Assembly (NCBI GenBank): GCA_965227265.1
Contig: OZ245738.1
Location: 2,480,001 to 2,544,000 of the forward strand
Source: UBA2336 sp965227265
Lineage (GTDB): Bacteria; Bacteroidota; Bacteroidia; Cytophagales; Cyclobacteriaceae
Reading direction: 5' to 3'
DNA: 64,000 bases
Below are positions 41,608 through 49,898 of this stretch, in pieces. How positions within the stretch are numbered: position 1 is the stretch's first letter; every line of letters begins with the position of its first letter. The notes below the pieces were generated by a model that saw only the letters and a program-made list of their open reading frames with translations, did not search any database and was not told the DNA's origin. Position numbers and translations under genes: made by a program.

Positions 41608-42285
41608 ATGCAATCGCAGGAATATGCCATTATCGTAGCAGGCGGCAAAGGAACCCGCATTAAAAGTGCATTGCCCAAACAATTCCTTGAATTGAATGGC
41701 CTGCCAATTCTGATGCACACGATTAATGCATTCTATCGCTATTCGAAAAATATTATTGTGATTCTTGTATTGCCCGAAGACGATTTTGAAACCTGGAAAT
41801 CACTTTGCGCGAAGCATAATTTCACAGCCAACCTCATTCTGCAAAAAGGTGGCGATACTCGTTTTCAATCGGTAAAGAATGGCTTAGAAAAAATTGAAGG
41901 TGAAGGATTAGTTGCCGTTCACGATGGTGTGCGGCCATTAGTAAGCGAAGATATAATCGGAGCATCCTATCGGCTAGCTGCTGTTCACAAAACAGCCGTT
42001 GCTGCTGTTCGATTAAAAGAATCCATCCGCATGACGGATCAGGATAACACGAAGGCGGTTGATCGTTCAAAATTCAGGTTGATTCAAACTCCCCAAACTT
42101 TTGAAGGAGGGCTTATCAAAAAAGCCTACCAGATAAAAGATGATTCAAGCCTAACAGATGATGCGAGTGTGGTCGAGCGCACCGGTCAGGTTATCTCGTT
42201 ATTTGAAGGCAGCTACGAAAACATCAAGATCACCACATCAGAAGATTTAATTGTAGCAAAAGCACTTCTGGACTCCCGGAAATAA
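41608..42285 (+). CDS. ispD: 2-C-methyl-D-erythritol 4-phosphate cytidylyltransferase
   Basis: The protein has 225 residues from MQSQEYAIIVAGGKGTRIKS at 41608; an in-frame ATG at 41590 would add only six residues. The nucleotide-binding motif IIVAGGKGTRIKSALPKQFL, the loop KGGDTRFQSVKNGL, VHDGVRPLVS and RLIQTPQTF are all present. It makes CDP-methylerythritol from MEP and CTP, the third step of the MEP isoprenoid pathway. dxr of the same pathway is in this window at 57071. Confidence 0.95.
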   Translation: MQSQEYAIIVAGGKGTRIKSALPKQFLELNGLPILMHTINAFYRYSKNIIVILVLPEDDFETWKSLCAKHNFTANLILQKGGDTRFQSVKNGLEKIEGEGLVAVHDGVRPLVSEDIIGASYRLAAVHKTAVAAVRLKESIRMTDQDNTKAVDRSKFRLIQTPQTFEGGLIKKAYQIKDDSSLTDDASVVERTGQVISLFEGSYENIKITTSEDLIVAKALLDSRK

Positions 42286-42310
42286 AAAGTCCCGCACATG
42301 CGGGACTCAG
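42283..42310 (-). terminator. Terminator between ispD and DUF2795 gene
   Basis: AGTCCCGCA (42288-42296) and TGCGGGACT (42299-42307) form a perfect stem with a two-base centre. Read on the minus strand it is followed by TTTTTATT, so it serves mainly the DUF2795 gene; on the plus strand the T run is weak. Confidence 0.8.
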
Positions 42311-42318
42311 TCTTATAT

Positions 42319-42343
42319 CTTACGTCTAAAATCTAACGTCTAG
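42319..42343 (-). repeat. Intergenic repeat, TTAGACGTTAGA family (second copy)
   Basis: On the reverse strand this matches 23 of 25 bases with 30515-30539. It lies at the 3' end of the DUF2795 gene and includes its stop codon. Confidence 0.6.
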
Positions 42344-42561
42344 TATTCGTCCTCATTAAAGAAGAAATCCTCCTTGGTCGGGTAATCCGGCCAGATCTCC
42401 TCAATGCTCTCATATGGCTGCCCATCATCTTCCAATTCCTGTAGGTTTTCCACCACTTCCAATGGGGCTCCCGAACGGATTGAATAATCGATTAATTCGT
42501 CTTTAGTAGCCGGCCAGGGCGCGTCTTCCAGGTATGAGGCAAGTTCGAGTGTCCAGTACAT
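42340..42561 (-). CDS. DUF2795 domain protein
   Basis: The protein has 73 residues (MYWTLELASYLEDAPWPATK, then DELIDYSIRSGAPLEVVENL). The LEDAPWPATKDELIDYSIRSGA core is the DUF2795 signature (quoted in two parts). It is acidic, cytoplasmic and widespread in Bacteroidota, and function is unknown. It has its own promoter, whose -33 element lies in a dispersed repeat, and its own terminator. Confidence 0.85.
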   Translation of the reverse strand: MYWTLELASYLEDAPWPATKDELIDYSIRSGAPLEVVENLQELEDDGQPYESIEEIWPDYPTKEDFFFNEDEY

Positions 42562-42589
42562 AGTAAATTCTTCCTATTATAATTTCCCG

Positions 42590-42619
42590 CAAAAATAGAA
42601 TTAATTAGACCATAGTCAA
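42590..42619 (-). promoter_or_regulatory. Promoter of DUF2795 gene, partly inside a repeat
   Basis: On the reverse strand TTG (42619-42617), 19 bases, then TATTTTTG (42597-42590) fit the consensus exactly. The TTG falls inside the left arm of the inverted repeat at 42610-42685. Confidence 0.7.
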
Positions 42620-42685
42620 TAGTCGGCAGTCCATCAGCGAAAACTAATAAAAGTAACCGCTCCGACTGGCGACTATTGTCTATGG
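42610..42685. repeat. Inverted repeat, ATAGTCAATAGTCGG family
   Basis: The arms at 42610-42631 and 42664-42685 are inverted copies matching at 20 of 22 positions, with a 32-base spacer. Each arm contains repeats of the ATAGTC unit. It fills the gap between the divergent DUF2795 and ettA genes and contributes the -33 TTG of the former. Copies of such ATAGTC units are familiar from intergenic regions of other Bacteroidota genomes. Confidence 0.65.
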
Positions 42686-42733
42686 ACTATCGACTAAAAC
42701 CCCCATATTTGCCGCTTATTCGAACAATCACGC

Positions 42734-44410
42734 ATGGCTGACGAAAAAATAATTTTCTCGATGACGGGGGTCAATAAGATCTATCCACCCTCCAAACAAG
42801 TTCTCAAAAACATTTACCTCTCATTTTTCTATGGTGCCAAAATTGGCGTGCTGGGATTGAATGGTTCCGGTAAATCTTCCCTCCTGCGCATTATTGCAGG
42901 CATTGACAAGGAGTTTCAGGGCGAGGTGGTATCTGACCTCAGCTTTACCGTTGGATTGCTGGAGCAGGAACCTCAGCTCGACAAGACCAAAACTGTTAAA
43001 GAAATTGTGGAAGAAGGCGCTGCCGATGTGGTGAAGCTTTTAAGGGAATTTGAAGCGATCAATGAAAAATTTGCCGATCCAGAATTAACTCCGGAGGCTA
43101 TGGATAAGCTGATCGCCAAGCAGGGCGAAATTCAGGAAAAACTAGATGCAGTAAACGCATGGGAACTTGACAATAAATTAGAGCGCGCGATGGATGCATT
43201 GCGTTGTCCGCCATCGGATGCAAAAATTGAGCATCTATCCGGTGGTGAGAAAAGAAGGGTTGCCTTGTGCAGACTTCTTTTACAAGAACCGGATGTTTTA
43301 TTATTGGATGAACCTACTAATCACCTGGATGCAGAGTCAGTATACTGGTTAGAGCAACATTTAAAGCAATACAAGGGAACCGTTATCGCGGTAACGCACG
43401 ATCGTTACTTCCTCGATAATGTAGCAGGTTGGATTCTTGAGCTTGATCGGGGTGAAGGTATTCCTTGGAAAGGAAACTACTCATCGTGGCTTGATCAGAA
43501 ACAGAAACGTTTAATGCAGGAAGAGAAATCTGAATCGAAACGTCAGAAAGCATTGGAGCGCGAACTTGAATGGGTACGCATGAGTCCAAAAGGCCGGCAC
43601 GCAAAAGGCAAAGCCCGCTTAGGTGCATACGAAAAATTATTGGGTCAGGAAGGAAGAGAGAAAGAAGAGAAATTGGAGCTTTTCATTCCACCAGGACCAA
43701 GGTTGGGAAATAAAGTTATTGAAGCAAGTGGTGTTGCAAAAGGTTATGGCGACAAGCTGTTGTATGAAAATCTGAACTTCACGTTACCTCCTGCCGGGAT
43801 TGTTGGAATTATTGGACCGAACGGTGCGGGTAAAACGACCTTGTTTAAAATGATCACCGGAAAAGAAAAGCCGGATGCTGGAACGTTCTCTGTGGGTGAA
43901 ACCGTACAGATTGCTTATGTCGATCAGGAACACGATGATCTGAAACCGGAAGATACCGTATGGCAAGCCATCACAGGAGGAAATGAGTTGATCATGCTTG
44001 GCGGGAAAGAGATGAACTCACGCGCGTACGTAAGCAAGTTCAACTTTGGCGGAAACGATCAGCAGAAGAAAGTAAAAGAGCTTTCAGGTGGTATGCGTAA
44101 CCGCGCGCACTTAGCGATTGCCTTGAAGCAAGGTGGAAATCTTTTATTGTTAGATGAGCCTACCAATGACCTTGATGTAAACACATTACGTGCGTTGGAA
44201 GAAGGTCTTGAAAATTTCGCGGGTTGCGCGGTAATCATTTCTCACGACCGCTGGTTCCTGGATCGCGTATGTACTCATATCCTTGCCTTCGAAGGCGATT
44301 CTCAGGTGTTTTGGTTTGAAGGAACCTTCAGCGAATATGAAGAGAACAGACGCAAGCGGTTAGGTGATGATCAGCCACACCGCATCAAGTACAAGAAGCT
44401 TGTTAAATAG
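42734..44410 (+). CDS. ettA: Energy-dependent translational throttle protein EttA
   Basis: The protein has 558 residues, the typical length. Two ABC domains are present, with Walker A GLNGSGKSSLLR and GPNGAGKTTLFK and signatures LSGGEKRRVAL and LSGGMRNRAHLA. Walker B is VLLLDEPTNHLD and LLLLDEPTNDLD. EttA features include the arm inserted in domain 1 and the P-site tRNA-interaction linker (EWVRMSPKGRHAKGKARL). It is an ABC-F factor that binds the ribosomal E site and gates the first elongation step by ATP/ADP state. It is transcribed alone. Confidence 0.95.
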   Translation: MADEKIIFSMTGVNKIYPPSKQVLKNIYLSFFYGAKIGVLGLNGSGKSSLLRIIAGIDKEFQGEVVSDLSFTVGLLEQEPQLDKTKTVKEIVEEGAADVVKLLREFEAINEKFADPELTPEAMDKLIAKQGEIQEKLDAVNAWELDNKLERAMDALRCPPSDAKIEHLSGGEKRRVALCRLLLQEPDVLLLDEPTNHLDAESVYWLEQHLKQYKGTVIAVTHDRYFLDNVAGWILELDRGEGIPWKGNYSSWLDQKQKRLMQEEKSESKRQKALERELEWVRMSPKGRHAKGKARLGAYEKLLGQEGREKEEKLELFIPPGPRLGNKVIEASGVAKGYGDKLLYENLNFTLPPAGIVGIIGPNGAGKTTLFKMITGKEKPDAGTFSVGETVQIAYVDQEHDDLKPEDTVWQAITGGNELIMLGGKEMNSRAYVSKFNFGGNDQQKKVKELSGGMRNRAHLAIALKQGGNLLLLDEPTNDLDVNTLRALEEGLENFAGCAVIISHDRWFLDRVCTHILAFEGDSQVFWFEGTFSEYEENRRKRLGDDQPHRIKYKKLVK

Positions 44411-44471
44411 TTAATAGTTATCAGTTAATTGGAGTTGAAACCCTATTAACTGATAATGGATAACTTTTAAC
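44410..44471. repeat. Inverted repeat, GTTAATAGTTATCAG family (copy 2)
   Basis: The left arm begins GTTAATAGTTATCAG (44410-44424) and continues TTAAT. The right arm (44445-44471) begins ATTAACTGATAA, and the rest is interrupted by extra bases. The left arm overlaps the last base of the ettA stop codon. It shares the 15-base unit with the repeat at 41287. Confidence 0.65.
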
Positions 44472-44584
44472 TGCACCGAATCGTTTTCTGTTTATAACCG
44501 TTTTAAACTACGATTTTATTGTAACTCTCAGGCAGGCGAAGCCGTACATGTTCATTATTTTTAGTGAACAACCTCCTCCCCATT

Positions 44585-45574
44585 ATGAAAAAAGTTTTGA
44601 AAGTAGTTCTGATTATAATCATTGTGGTTGTAGTAGCCATAACAGGATTGATCGGATATGTTAAAACTGCGTTACCAAATATCGCAGCAGCAGAAGATAT
44701 CAAAATTGACTACACACAAGAACGCATTGAACGCGGAAAATACCTGGCGAATGGCGTATCTATGTGTATTGATTGTCATTCACAACGCGACTATTCAAAG
44801 TTTGCAGCCCCACTTATCCCAGGAACTGAAGGAAAAGGTGGAGAGCTTTTTGGAAAGGATCTTGGATTTCCGGGAGATTTTTTTGCGCCTAACATTACCC
44901 CGGCCGGCATCGGTAACTGGACTGATGGTGAGCTCTTACGAGCGATCACTACAGGTGTTTCAAAAGATGGTCATGCTTTATTTCCGATCATGCCCTATCC
45001 AAATTTCGCCCAACTCGATAAGGAAGATATTTATTCTATCATCGCGTACATCCGCACACTTAAGCCAATTGAAAATTCAATCCCACAATCTGCGGCTGCT
45101 TTTCCGGTAAGTATTCTCATCAACACGATGCCTCACGAAGCAAATTTTTCACCTATACCTTCGAAAGCTGAACTCATTCCGTATGGGAAATATATTTTCA
45201 CTGCTTCAAGCTGTACGGATTGCCACACACCGATGGATAAGGGTGAGCGCATCGCAGAAAAATTTGCTGCCGGTGGTTTTGAGTTTAATCTGCCAGACGG
45301 AACAGTTGTACGTTCTTCAAACATTACTCCGGATAAAGAAACTGGTATTGGTGCCTGGACTGAGCAACAATTTGTTGCACGCTTCAAACTTTACAGTGAT
45401 TCAACCTTTACGCCATACGAAGTCGGTGCAGGTGATTTCAAAACTGTAATGCCTTGGACATCCTATACACACATGGAAGAGACTGATTTGAAAGCGCTTT
45501 ATGCCTATCTTCAATCTATTCCGGCTATAAGCAATAAGGTTGTAAAGTTTGACCAGCGCGAAAAGGGAGGATAA
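44585..45574 (+). CDS. Membrane-anchored diheme cytochrome c
   Basis: The protein has 329 residues from MKKVLKVVLIIIIVVVVAIT at 44585. An N-terminal anchor (6-25) precedes two cytochrome c domains, with heme motifs CIDCH (61-65) and CTDCH (209-213). The Met ligands are probably in FPIMPYPNF and TVMPWTSYTHM. Its place is on the periplasmic side as an electron carrier. The second domain is similar to the first, suggesting an internal duplication. No oxidase or dehydrogenase gene is next to it. Confidence 0.85.
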   Translation: MKKVLKVVLIIIIVVVVAITGLIGYVKTALPNIAAAEDIKIDYTQERIERGKYLANGVSMCIDCHSQRDYSKFAAPLIPGTEGKGGELFGKDLGFPGDFFAPNITPAGIGNWTDGELLRAITTGVSKDGHALFPIMPYPNFAQLDKEDIYSIIAYIRTLKPIENSIPQSAAAFPVSILINTMPHEANFSPIPSKAELIPYGKYIFTASSCTDCHTPMDKGERIAEKFAAGGFEFNLPDGTVVRSSNITPDKETGIGAWTEQQFVARFKLYSDSTFTPYEVGAGDFKTVMPWTSYTHMEETDLKALYAYLQSIPAISNKVVKFDQREKGG

Positions 45575-45612
45575 GGGTAGCGCTGATTAAATCTATCGCT
45601 TACCTTAGCGAT

Positions 45613-45981
45613 ATGAAAGCTTTATCAACCATCATCCTTCTTGTATTGTCTAATACCTTCATGACGTTTGCGTGGTACGGCCACCTGAAGTTTAAGGAAA
45701 TGAGCTGGAGTCAAAACCTTGGACTAGTAGCGATCATTTTTATCAGTTGGGGTATTGCTCTGTTTGAATACGCCTTACAAGTTCCGGCCAACCGAATTGG
45801 TTATACAGAATATGGCGGGCCGTTTTCCCTGGTGCAGTTAAAAGTTATTCAGGAAGTGATTACGCTTACTGTGTTCGTAATTTTCTCACTGATCTTTTTC
45901 AAGAATGAAACATTCAGACTCAATCACCTGATTGGATTCGCGTTTCTTGTACTGGCAGTGTATTTTATTTTTAAGAAATAG
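45613..45981 (+). CDS. DMT-family small membrane protein (DUF486)
   Basis: The protein has 122 residues with four hydrophobic segments. DUF486 features are FMTFAWYGHLKF, SWGIALFEYALQVPANRIGY and GPFSLVQLKVIQEVITLTVF. It is related to small multidrug transporters, but no substrate is known. It is transcribed after the cytochrome c gene (38-base gap). Its stop abuts the convergent acyltransferase gene, whose stop begins at the next base. Confidence 0.85.
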   Translation: MKALSTIILLVLSNTFMTFAWYGHLKFKEMSWSQNLGLVAIIFISWGIALFEYALQVPANRIGYTEYGGPFSLVQLKVIQEVITLTVFVIFSLIFFKNETFRLNHLIGFAFLVLAVYFIFKK

Positions 45982-46917
45982 CTATCGGATTTCTTCGCCT
46001 GGCTTCGTCTTCCAGCGTTCGTGCATCCAAACCCATTGCTCTGGATATTTGCGGACTTCAAGTTCCGTAACATCACTTAACTTTTGAGTGTTTACGATAA
46101 GATCGGTTTCATCATCGCCCGTGATGGTCATTTCAAGTTCCGGATAACAGTTAATCTCCACTTTAAAATCATCACGCAAATGCAAAAACATCGGCACAAC
46201 AGCAGCTCCTGTCTTTAGCGCCATGATGGTGGCTCCGATAGGCGTGGCACAGGGATAACCTAAAAAATCAACAAAGCGGCTTTTCACTTTTGTATCCTGA
46301 TCAATCAGGATAATCATCGTGCCCCCCAATTTTAAATTCTTAACAAGCTTAACAGTATCTTTTCCGCGTTCTACCAGCTGGGCACCAAACTTGTTACGGT
46401 TAGAAGCCAGCAAATCGTTTAACCGGTCATCTTTTAATTTTGTACCAACAATCAGTGGCTTGTATCCTTTAAAGGCGAGTTCGGTAGCGATGTACTCAAA
46501 AGGCCCGATGTGAGCTGTTAGAAAAATAACTCCTTTGCCTTTTTTGTACGCTGCCTCGGCATGCTCAAAACCATTCAATACGCGAAATTTTTCATAATCT
46601 TCCTGAGTGGAAATGTTGACACTTTGTATAATGTCACCTGCATTCTTACCCAACATTTCAAAAACCTTTTTAGAAAATTTTTTGATTTCATCAGGGGTTT
46701 TTTCTTTTGCGTACACCATTGTAAGATGGTCGACTACACGTTTGCGCGAGTTAGCTGTAAAAATTGACGACAGTCGGCCCAACGCTCCGCAAAATTTCAA
46801 CCAAGCAGCGCGCGACATCTGGCCGGATACAAATATCATTACCCGCAACAGCGCGTAAATAAAATTATAGCGAACCTTCCGCCTGAATCGTTTTATGACT
46901 TTTTTGCTCTTAGCCAT
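45982..46917 (-). CDS. LpxL-like lauroyl/lipid A acyltransferase
   Basis: The protein has 311 residues from MAKSKKVIKRFRRKVRYNFI at 46917. One N-terminal membrane segment is followed by the HX4E active-site motif in TAHIGPFEY. Further family blocks are GGTMIILIDQDTKVKSRFVD and the C-terminal YPEQWVWMHERWKTKPGEE. It transfers a secondary acyl chain to lipid A on the cytoplasmic side of the inner membrane. It is divergent from the SixA-like gene, with 46 bases between. Confidence 0.88.
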   Translation of the reverse strand: MAKSKKVIKRFRRKVRYNFIYALLRVMIFVSGQMSRAAWLKFCGALGRLSSIFTANSRKRVVDHLTMVYAKEKTPDEIKKFSKKVFEMLGKNAGDIIQSVNISTQEDYEKFRVLNGFEHAEAAYKKGKGVIFLTAHIGPFEYIATELAFKGYKPLIVGTKLKDDRLNDLLASNRNKFGAQLVERGKDTVKLVKNLKLGGTMIILIDQDTKVKSRFVDFLGYPCATPIGATIMALKTGAAVVPMFLHLRDDFKVEINCYPELEMTITGDDETDLIVNTQKLSDVTELEVRKYPEQWVWMHERWKTKPGEEIR

Positions 46918-46963
46918 TTGCCGCAATATAGTATTTCTTAGCGGTTCGTATTACATTGGATGA

Positions 46964-47458
46964 ATGAAGACCCTGTACATTATCCGTCATGCAAAATCAA
47001 GCTGGGACGACCCAACCTTGTCGGATTTTGACCGGCCATTAAACAAGCGTGGCAAAAAGGATGCTCCAACTATGGGAAAAAGATTAAAGCATCGCAACGT
47101 GAGCCCTGATCTTTTACTTTCCAGTCCGGCTGAACGTGCGCTCACGACTTGTCATATACTAGCAGAAGAAATCGGATACGCTAAAAGCAAAATTAAAACG
47201 GATAAAAATTTATATCATGCAGAAGATGCGGATATATTAAGAATCATTCAAACGCTGGATAATAAATATAACTGCGTTTGGATTTTCGGACATAATCCAG
47301 GGCTTACAGATTTTGTCAATTTATTAGGGGATGCGGGTATTGATAATATTCCCACCTGTGGCGTTGTTTCGTGTTCATTGAATATTCAATCCTGGGATGA
47401 AGTCACCAAAAAGAAAGGCGTTGTAACTTTTTTTGACTATCCTAAAAAGAAAGATTAA
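46964..47458 (+). CDS. sixA: SixA-like phosphohistidine phosphatase
   Basis: The protein has 164 residues. The histidine-phosphatase motif RHAKSSW lies at 8-14 with the nucleophile His, followed by LSDFDRPLNKRGKKDA, LLSSPAERALTT and a second His in VWIFGHNPGLTDFVN. This is the SixA pattern. SixA removes phosphate from His-containing phosphotransfer domains, including PTSNtr NPr. It ends two bases from the convergent DUF4421 gene. Confidence 0.88.
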   Translation: MKTLYIIRHAKSSWDDPTLSDFDRPLNKRGKKDAPTMGKRLKHRNVSPDLLLSSPAERALTTCHILAEEIGYAKSKIKTDKNLYHAEDADILRIIQTLDNKYNCVWIFGHNPGLTDFVNLLGDAGIDNIPTCGVVSCSLNIQSWDEVTKKKGVVTFFDYPKKKD

Positions 47459-47460
47459 TG

Positions 47461-48495
47461 TTAGCCCAGAAGCTTCTTTTTCAAAAATCCTTTCTCATGA
47501 AAGCGATATCCAACCACTAACCTGAAAACGCTGGTTGAGTTTTCAAATCGAATATTCTGAAACTTCACAACGCGCGACTGCAAAACAACTCCCGCCCCTG
47601 TAAAGAATCGATGCCCGCTGTAACCGGCTGCGAGACGTAACGTGTATGTACTGTTGAATACAATATCGTGATGACCTTTACCTGCTTCTTCCTGATAATA
47701 AACCCAATGATGGGCTGGACCGATAGCAAATGTTCCATTAACGTATACGCGTTTCAAAACAAGATTGTAGGAATACCCAGGTGCTAAACTGAACGTTGTG
47801 TACCGGAGGTGTTTAAAATCAGAACCTTCACCAAGTTCAGTTTGATTTGAAGTTGATAAAATTGCTGAATCTGCTGTAAGATTAAATGAGTTTATGGTTC
47901 CGTATAAAATGAATGAACCCGCACTTTTTACCTGGCGATCTGCATAATTATAGGAAGACCGGATCGAGAATTTTTTATTGTTCCAAACATAAAATGCTGA
48001 CAGGCCGAAGTTACGGGTTATAATATCTGGTCTTAACGGATATGCTTCACCGGAAGGTCTATTTTTAATACGCTCATCATCTTTATAAAAACCGGAATAT
48101 TTTTGATAGTACAAATCAATTCCTATTGATTTGGTCAGCGCATTAATCTGTAAGTCAGTTGATTTTGATTTTCCATAAATTGCTTCATCCCGTACAGCAA
48201 TCGGAACGGAAAAAGAGACCTCGAAGCTTACATCAAATAAATAAAATCCTGCTCCCGCTTTGAAATCATTATTAGGATTGAATGTTACCGTGGGCAGTTT
48301 TTGCTTTTTATCATCAATACTAAAAGATAAAGCCCTGTATTTGAGCATCGGCCAGATCGAAAAATCATCCGGAAATTCTTCAATGTATAGCGCACGTACC
48401 GAATCCCTATGTTGCCGGGCAGTTTGATTGTATTGCGAAAAGCCTGTAATGCTTGCCAGCAAAAAAATAAGTAAGAGACTGGATTGTTTAAGCAT
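47461..48495 (-). CDS. DUF4421 family outer-membrane protein
   Basis: The protein has 344 residues with signal peptide MLKQSSLLLIFLLASITGFS. It matches the DUF4421 family: TVTFNPNNDFKAGAGFYLFD, ITRNFGLSAFYVWNNKKFSI and YSYNLVLKRVYVNGTFAIGP, a set of barrel strands with characteristic GYSG...VLQSR end motifs. It is an outer-membrane protein of unknown function. Its start shares one base with the hslU stop, so it is translationally coupled to hslU. Confidence 0.8.
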   Translation of the reverse strand: MLKQSSLLLIFLLASITGFSQYNQTARQHRDSVRALYIEEFPDDFSIWPMLKYRALSFSIDDKKQKLPTVTFNPNNDFKAGAGFYLFDVSFEVSFSVPIAVRDEAIYGKSKSTDLQINALTKSIGIDLYYQKYSGFYKDDERIKNRPSGEAYPLRPDIITRNFGLSAFYVWNNKKFSIRSSYNYADRQVKSAGSFILYGTINSFNLTADSAILSTSNQTELGEGSDFKHLRYTTFSLAPGYSYNLVLKRVYVNGTFAIGPAHHWVYYQEEAGKGHHDIVFNSTYTLRLAAGYSGHRFFTGAGVVLQSRVVKFQNIRFENSTSVFRLVVGYRFHEKGFLKKKLLG

Positions 48496-49898
48496 TAAAG
48501 AATGTATTCACTGAGGTCTTTATTTTTTATAAGTCCGCTAAGTTTTTGTTTCACCATATCGGCATTAATACTTATTTGTGCATTCGCGGTGATTTTATCC
48601 GGAACGTCAAATAAAAATTCATTTAACAATTTGCTCATTACAGTATGCAATCTCCGCGCGCCAATATTTTCCACTTCTGCGTTGATAGAGAAGGCCATTT
48701 GTGCAATTTCGTCAATCGCATCATCCGTAAATTCAATTGAAACTCCTTCCGCTTCAAATAAAGCCTGATATTGTTTCGTCAACGCACTTTTAGGTTCTTT
48801 CAGAATTCGCACAAAATCATCGTGTGTTAGATTGCTCAGTTCAACACGAATTGGAAAACGACCTTGCAGTTCGGGGATTAGATCAGATGGTTTACTAATG
48901 TGAAATGCACCCGCTGCAATAAATAACACATGATCTGTTTTAATGACACCGTGTTTCGTGTTTACGGTGCTGCCTTCCACAATGGGCAAAAGATCGCGCT
49001 GAACACCTTCCCGACTCACATCCGGACCGCCACCGCCTTTGCGCGAGCCTGAGGCGATCTTATCAATCTCATCAATAAAAATTATTCCGGCATCTTCTGC
49101 TTTTCGGATGGCTAGTTCTTTCACTTCATCCATGTCAATCAGCTTGGAGGCTTCTTCTTCTAATAAGATAGCACGGGCTTCGGCTACGGTAACTTTACGC
49201 TTCTTGGCTTTCTTCGGCATCATCCCGCCAATCATCTCTTGTAAATTCATCATGGAGACTTCGTCCATCATGCCCGCTCCTATCATTCCAACATTAGAAT
49301 TGCCTGAAGGCTTGATGTTGATATCAATCTTTCTTTCTTCCAGCTCACCATTCTTTAGTTTCTCACGAAACAACACACGGGTACGTTCATTTAATTCTAC
49401 ATCACTGGTTGGAACTTGTTGATTTTCTAGCTCCGAGTTCTGATTCACAAATCCTGTTTTAGTGGGCTGACGCATCGGAGGGATTAATGCGTCCAGAATA
49501 ATATCTTCAACAATGTGGGCTGCCTTTTCTTTTACTTCTTCTTTTTTCTTAGCCTTCACCATGTTTACGGATTGTTCTACCAGATCGCGCACCATACTCT
49601 CTACATCACGGCCAACATATCCAACTTCGGTAAACTTGGAAGCTTCAACTTTTACAAATGGCGCATCCGCAATTTTCGCTAACCTACGCGCGATCTCGGT
49701 TTTACCAACACCGGTTGCTCCAATCATGAGAATGTTGTTCGGAATGATCTCATCCTTCATCTCTGATTTTACATTCATCCTTCTCCAGCGGTTACGCAAC
49801 GCAATCGCGACATTTCGTTTCGCTTCATGTTGCCCAACAATATATTTATCGAGTTCAGCCACAATTTGCTGAGGGGTCAGATATCCTGCGTCTATCAT
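48495..49898 (-). CDS. hslU: HslUV protease ATPase subunit
   Basis: The protein has 467 residues. Walker A is GATGVGKTEIARRL, Walker B is GIIFIDEIDKIA, the pore motif is in GYVGRDVESM, and the I domain spans about 110-240. The C-terminus ends KNKDLSEYIL, which docks into HslV. It unfolds substrates for the threonine protease HslV. hslV is not next to it, unlike the usual hslVU pair. Instead it overlaps porQ by four bases upstream and DUF4421 by one base downstream. Confidence 0.96.
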   Translation of the reverse strand: MIDAGYLTPQQIVAELDKYIVGQHEAKRNVAIALRNRWRRMNVKSEMKDEIIPNNILMIGATGVGKTEIARRLAKIADAPFVKVEASKFTEVGYVGRDVESMVRDLVEQSVNMVKAKKKEEVKEKAAHIVEDIILDALIPPMRQPTKTGFVNQNSELENQQVPTSDVELNERTRVLFREKLKNGELEERKIDINIKPSGNSNVGMIGAGMMDEVSMMNLQEMIGGMMPKKAKKRKVTVAEARAILLEEEASKLIDMDEVKELAIRKAEDAGIIFIDEIDKIASGSRKGGGGPDVSREGVQRDLLPIVEGSTVNTKHGVIKTDHVLFIAAGAFHISKPSDLIPELQGRFPIRVELSNLTHDDFVRILKEPKSALTKQYQALFEAEGVSIEFTDDAIDEIAQMAFSINAEVENIGARRLHTVMSKLLNEFLFDVPDKITANAQISINADMVKQKLSGLIKNKDLSEYIL

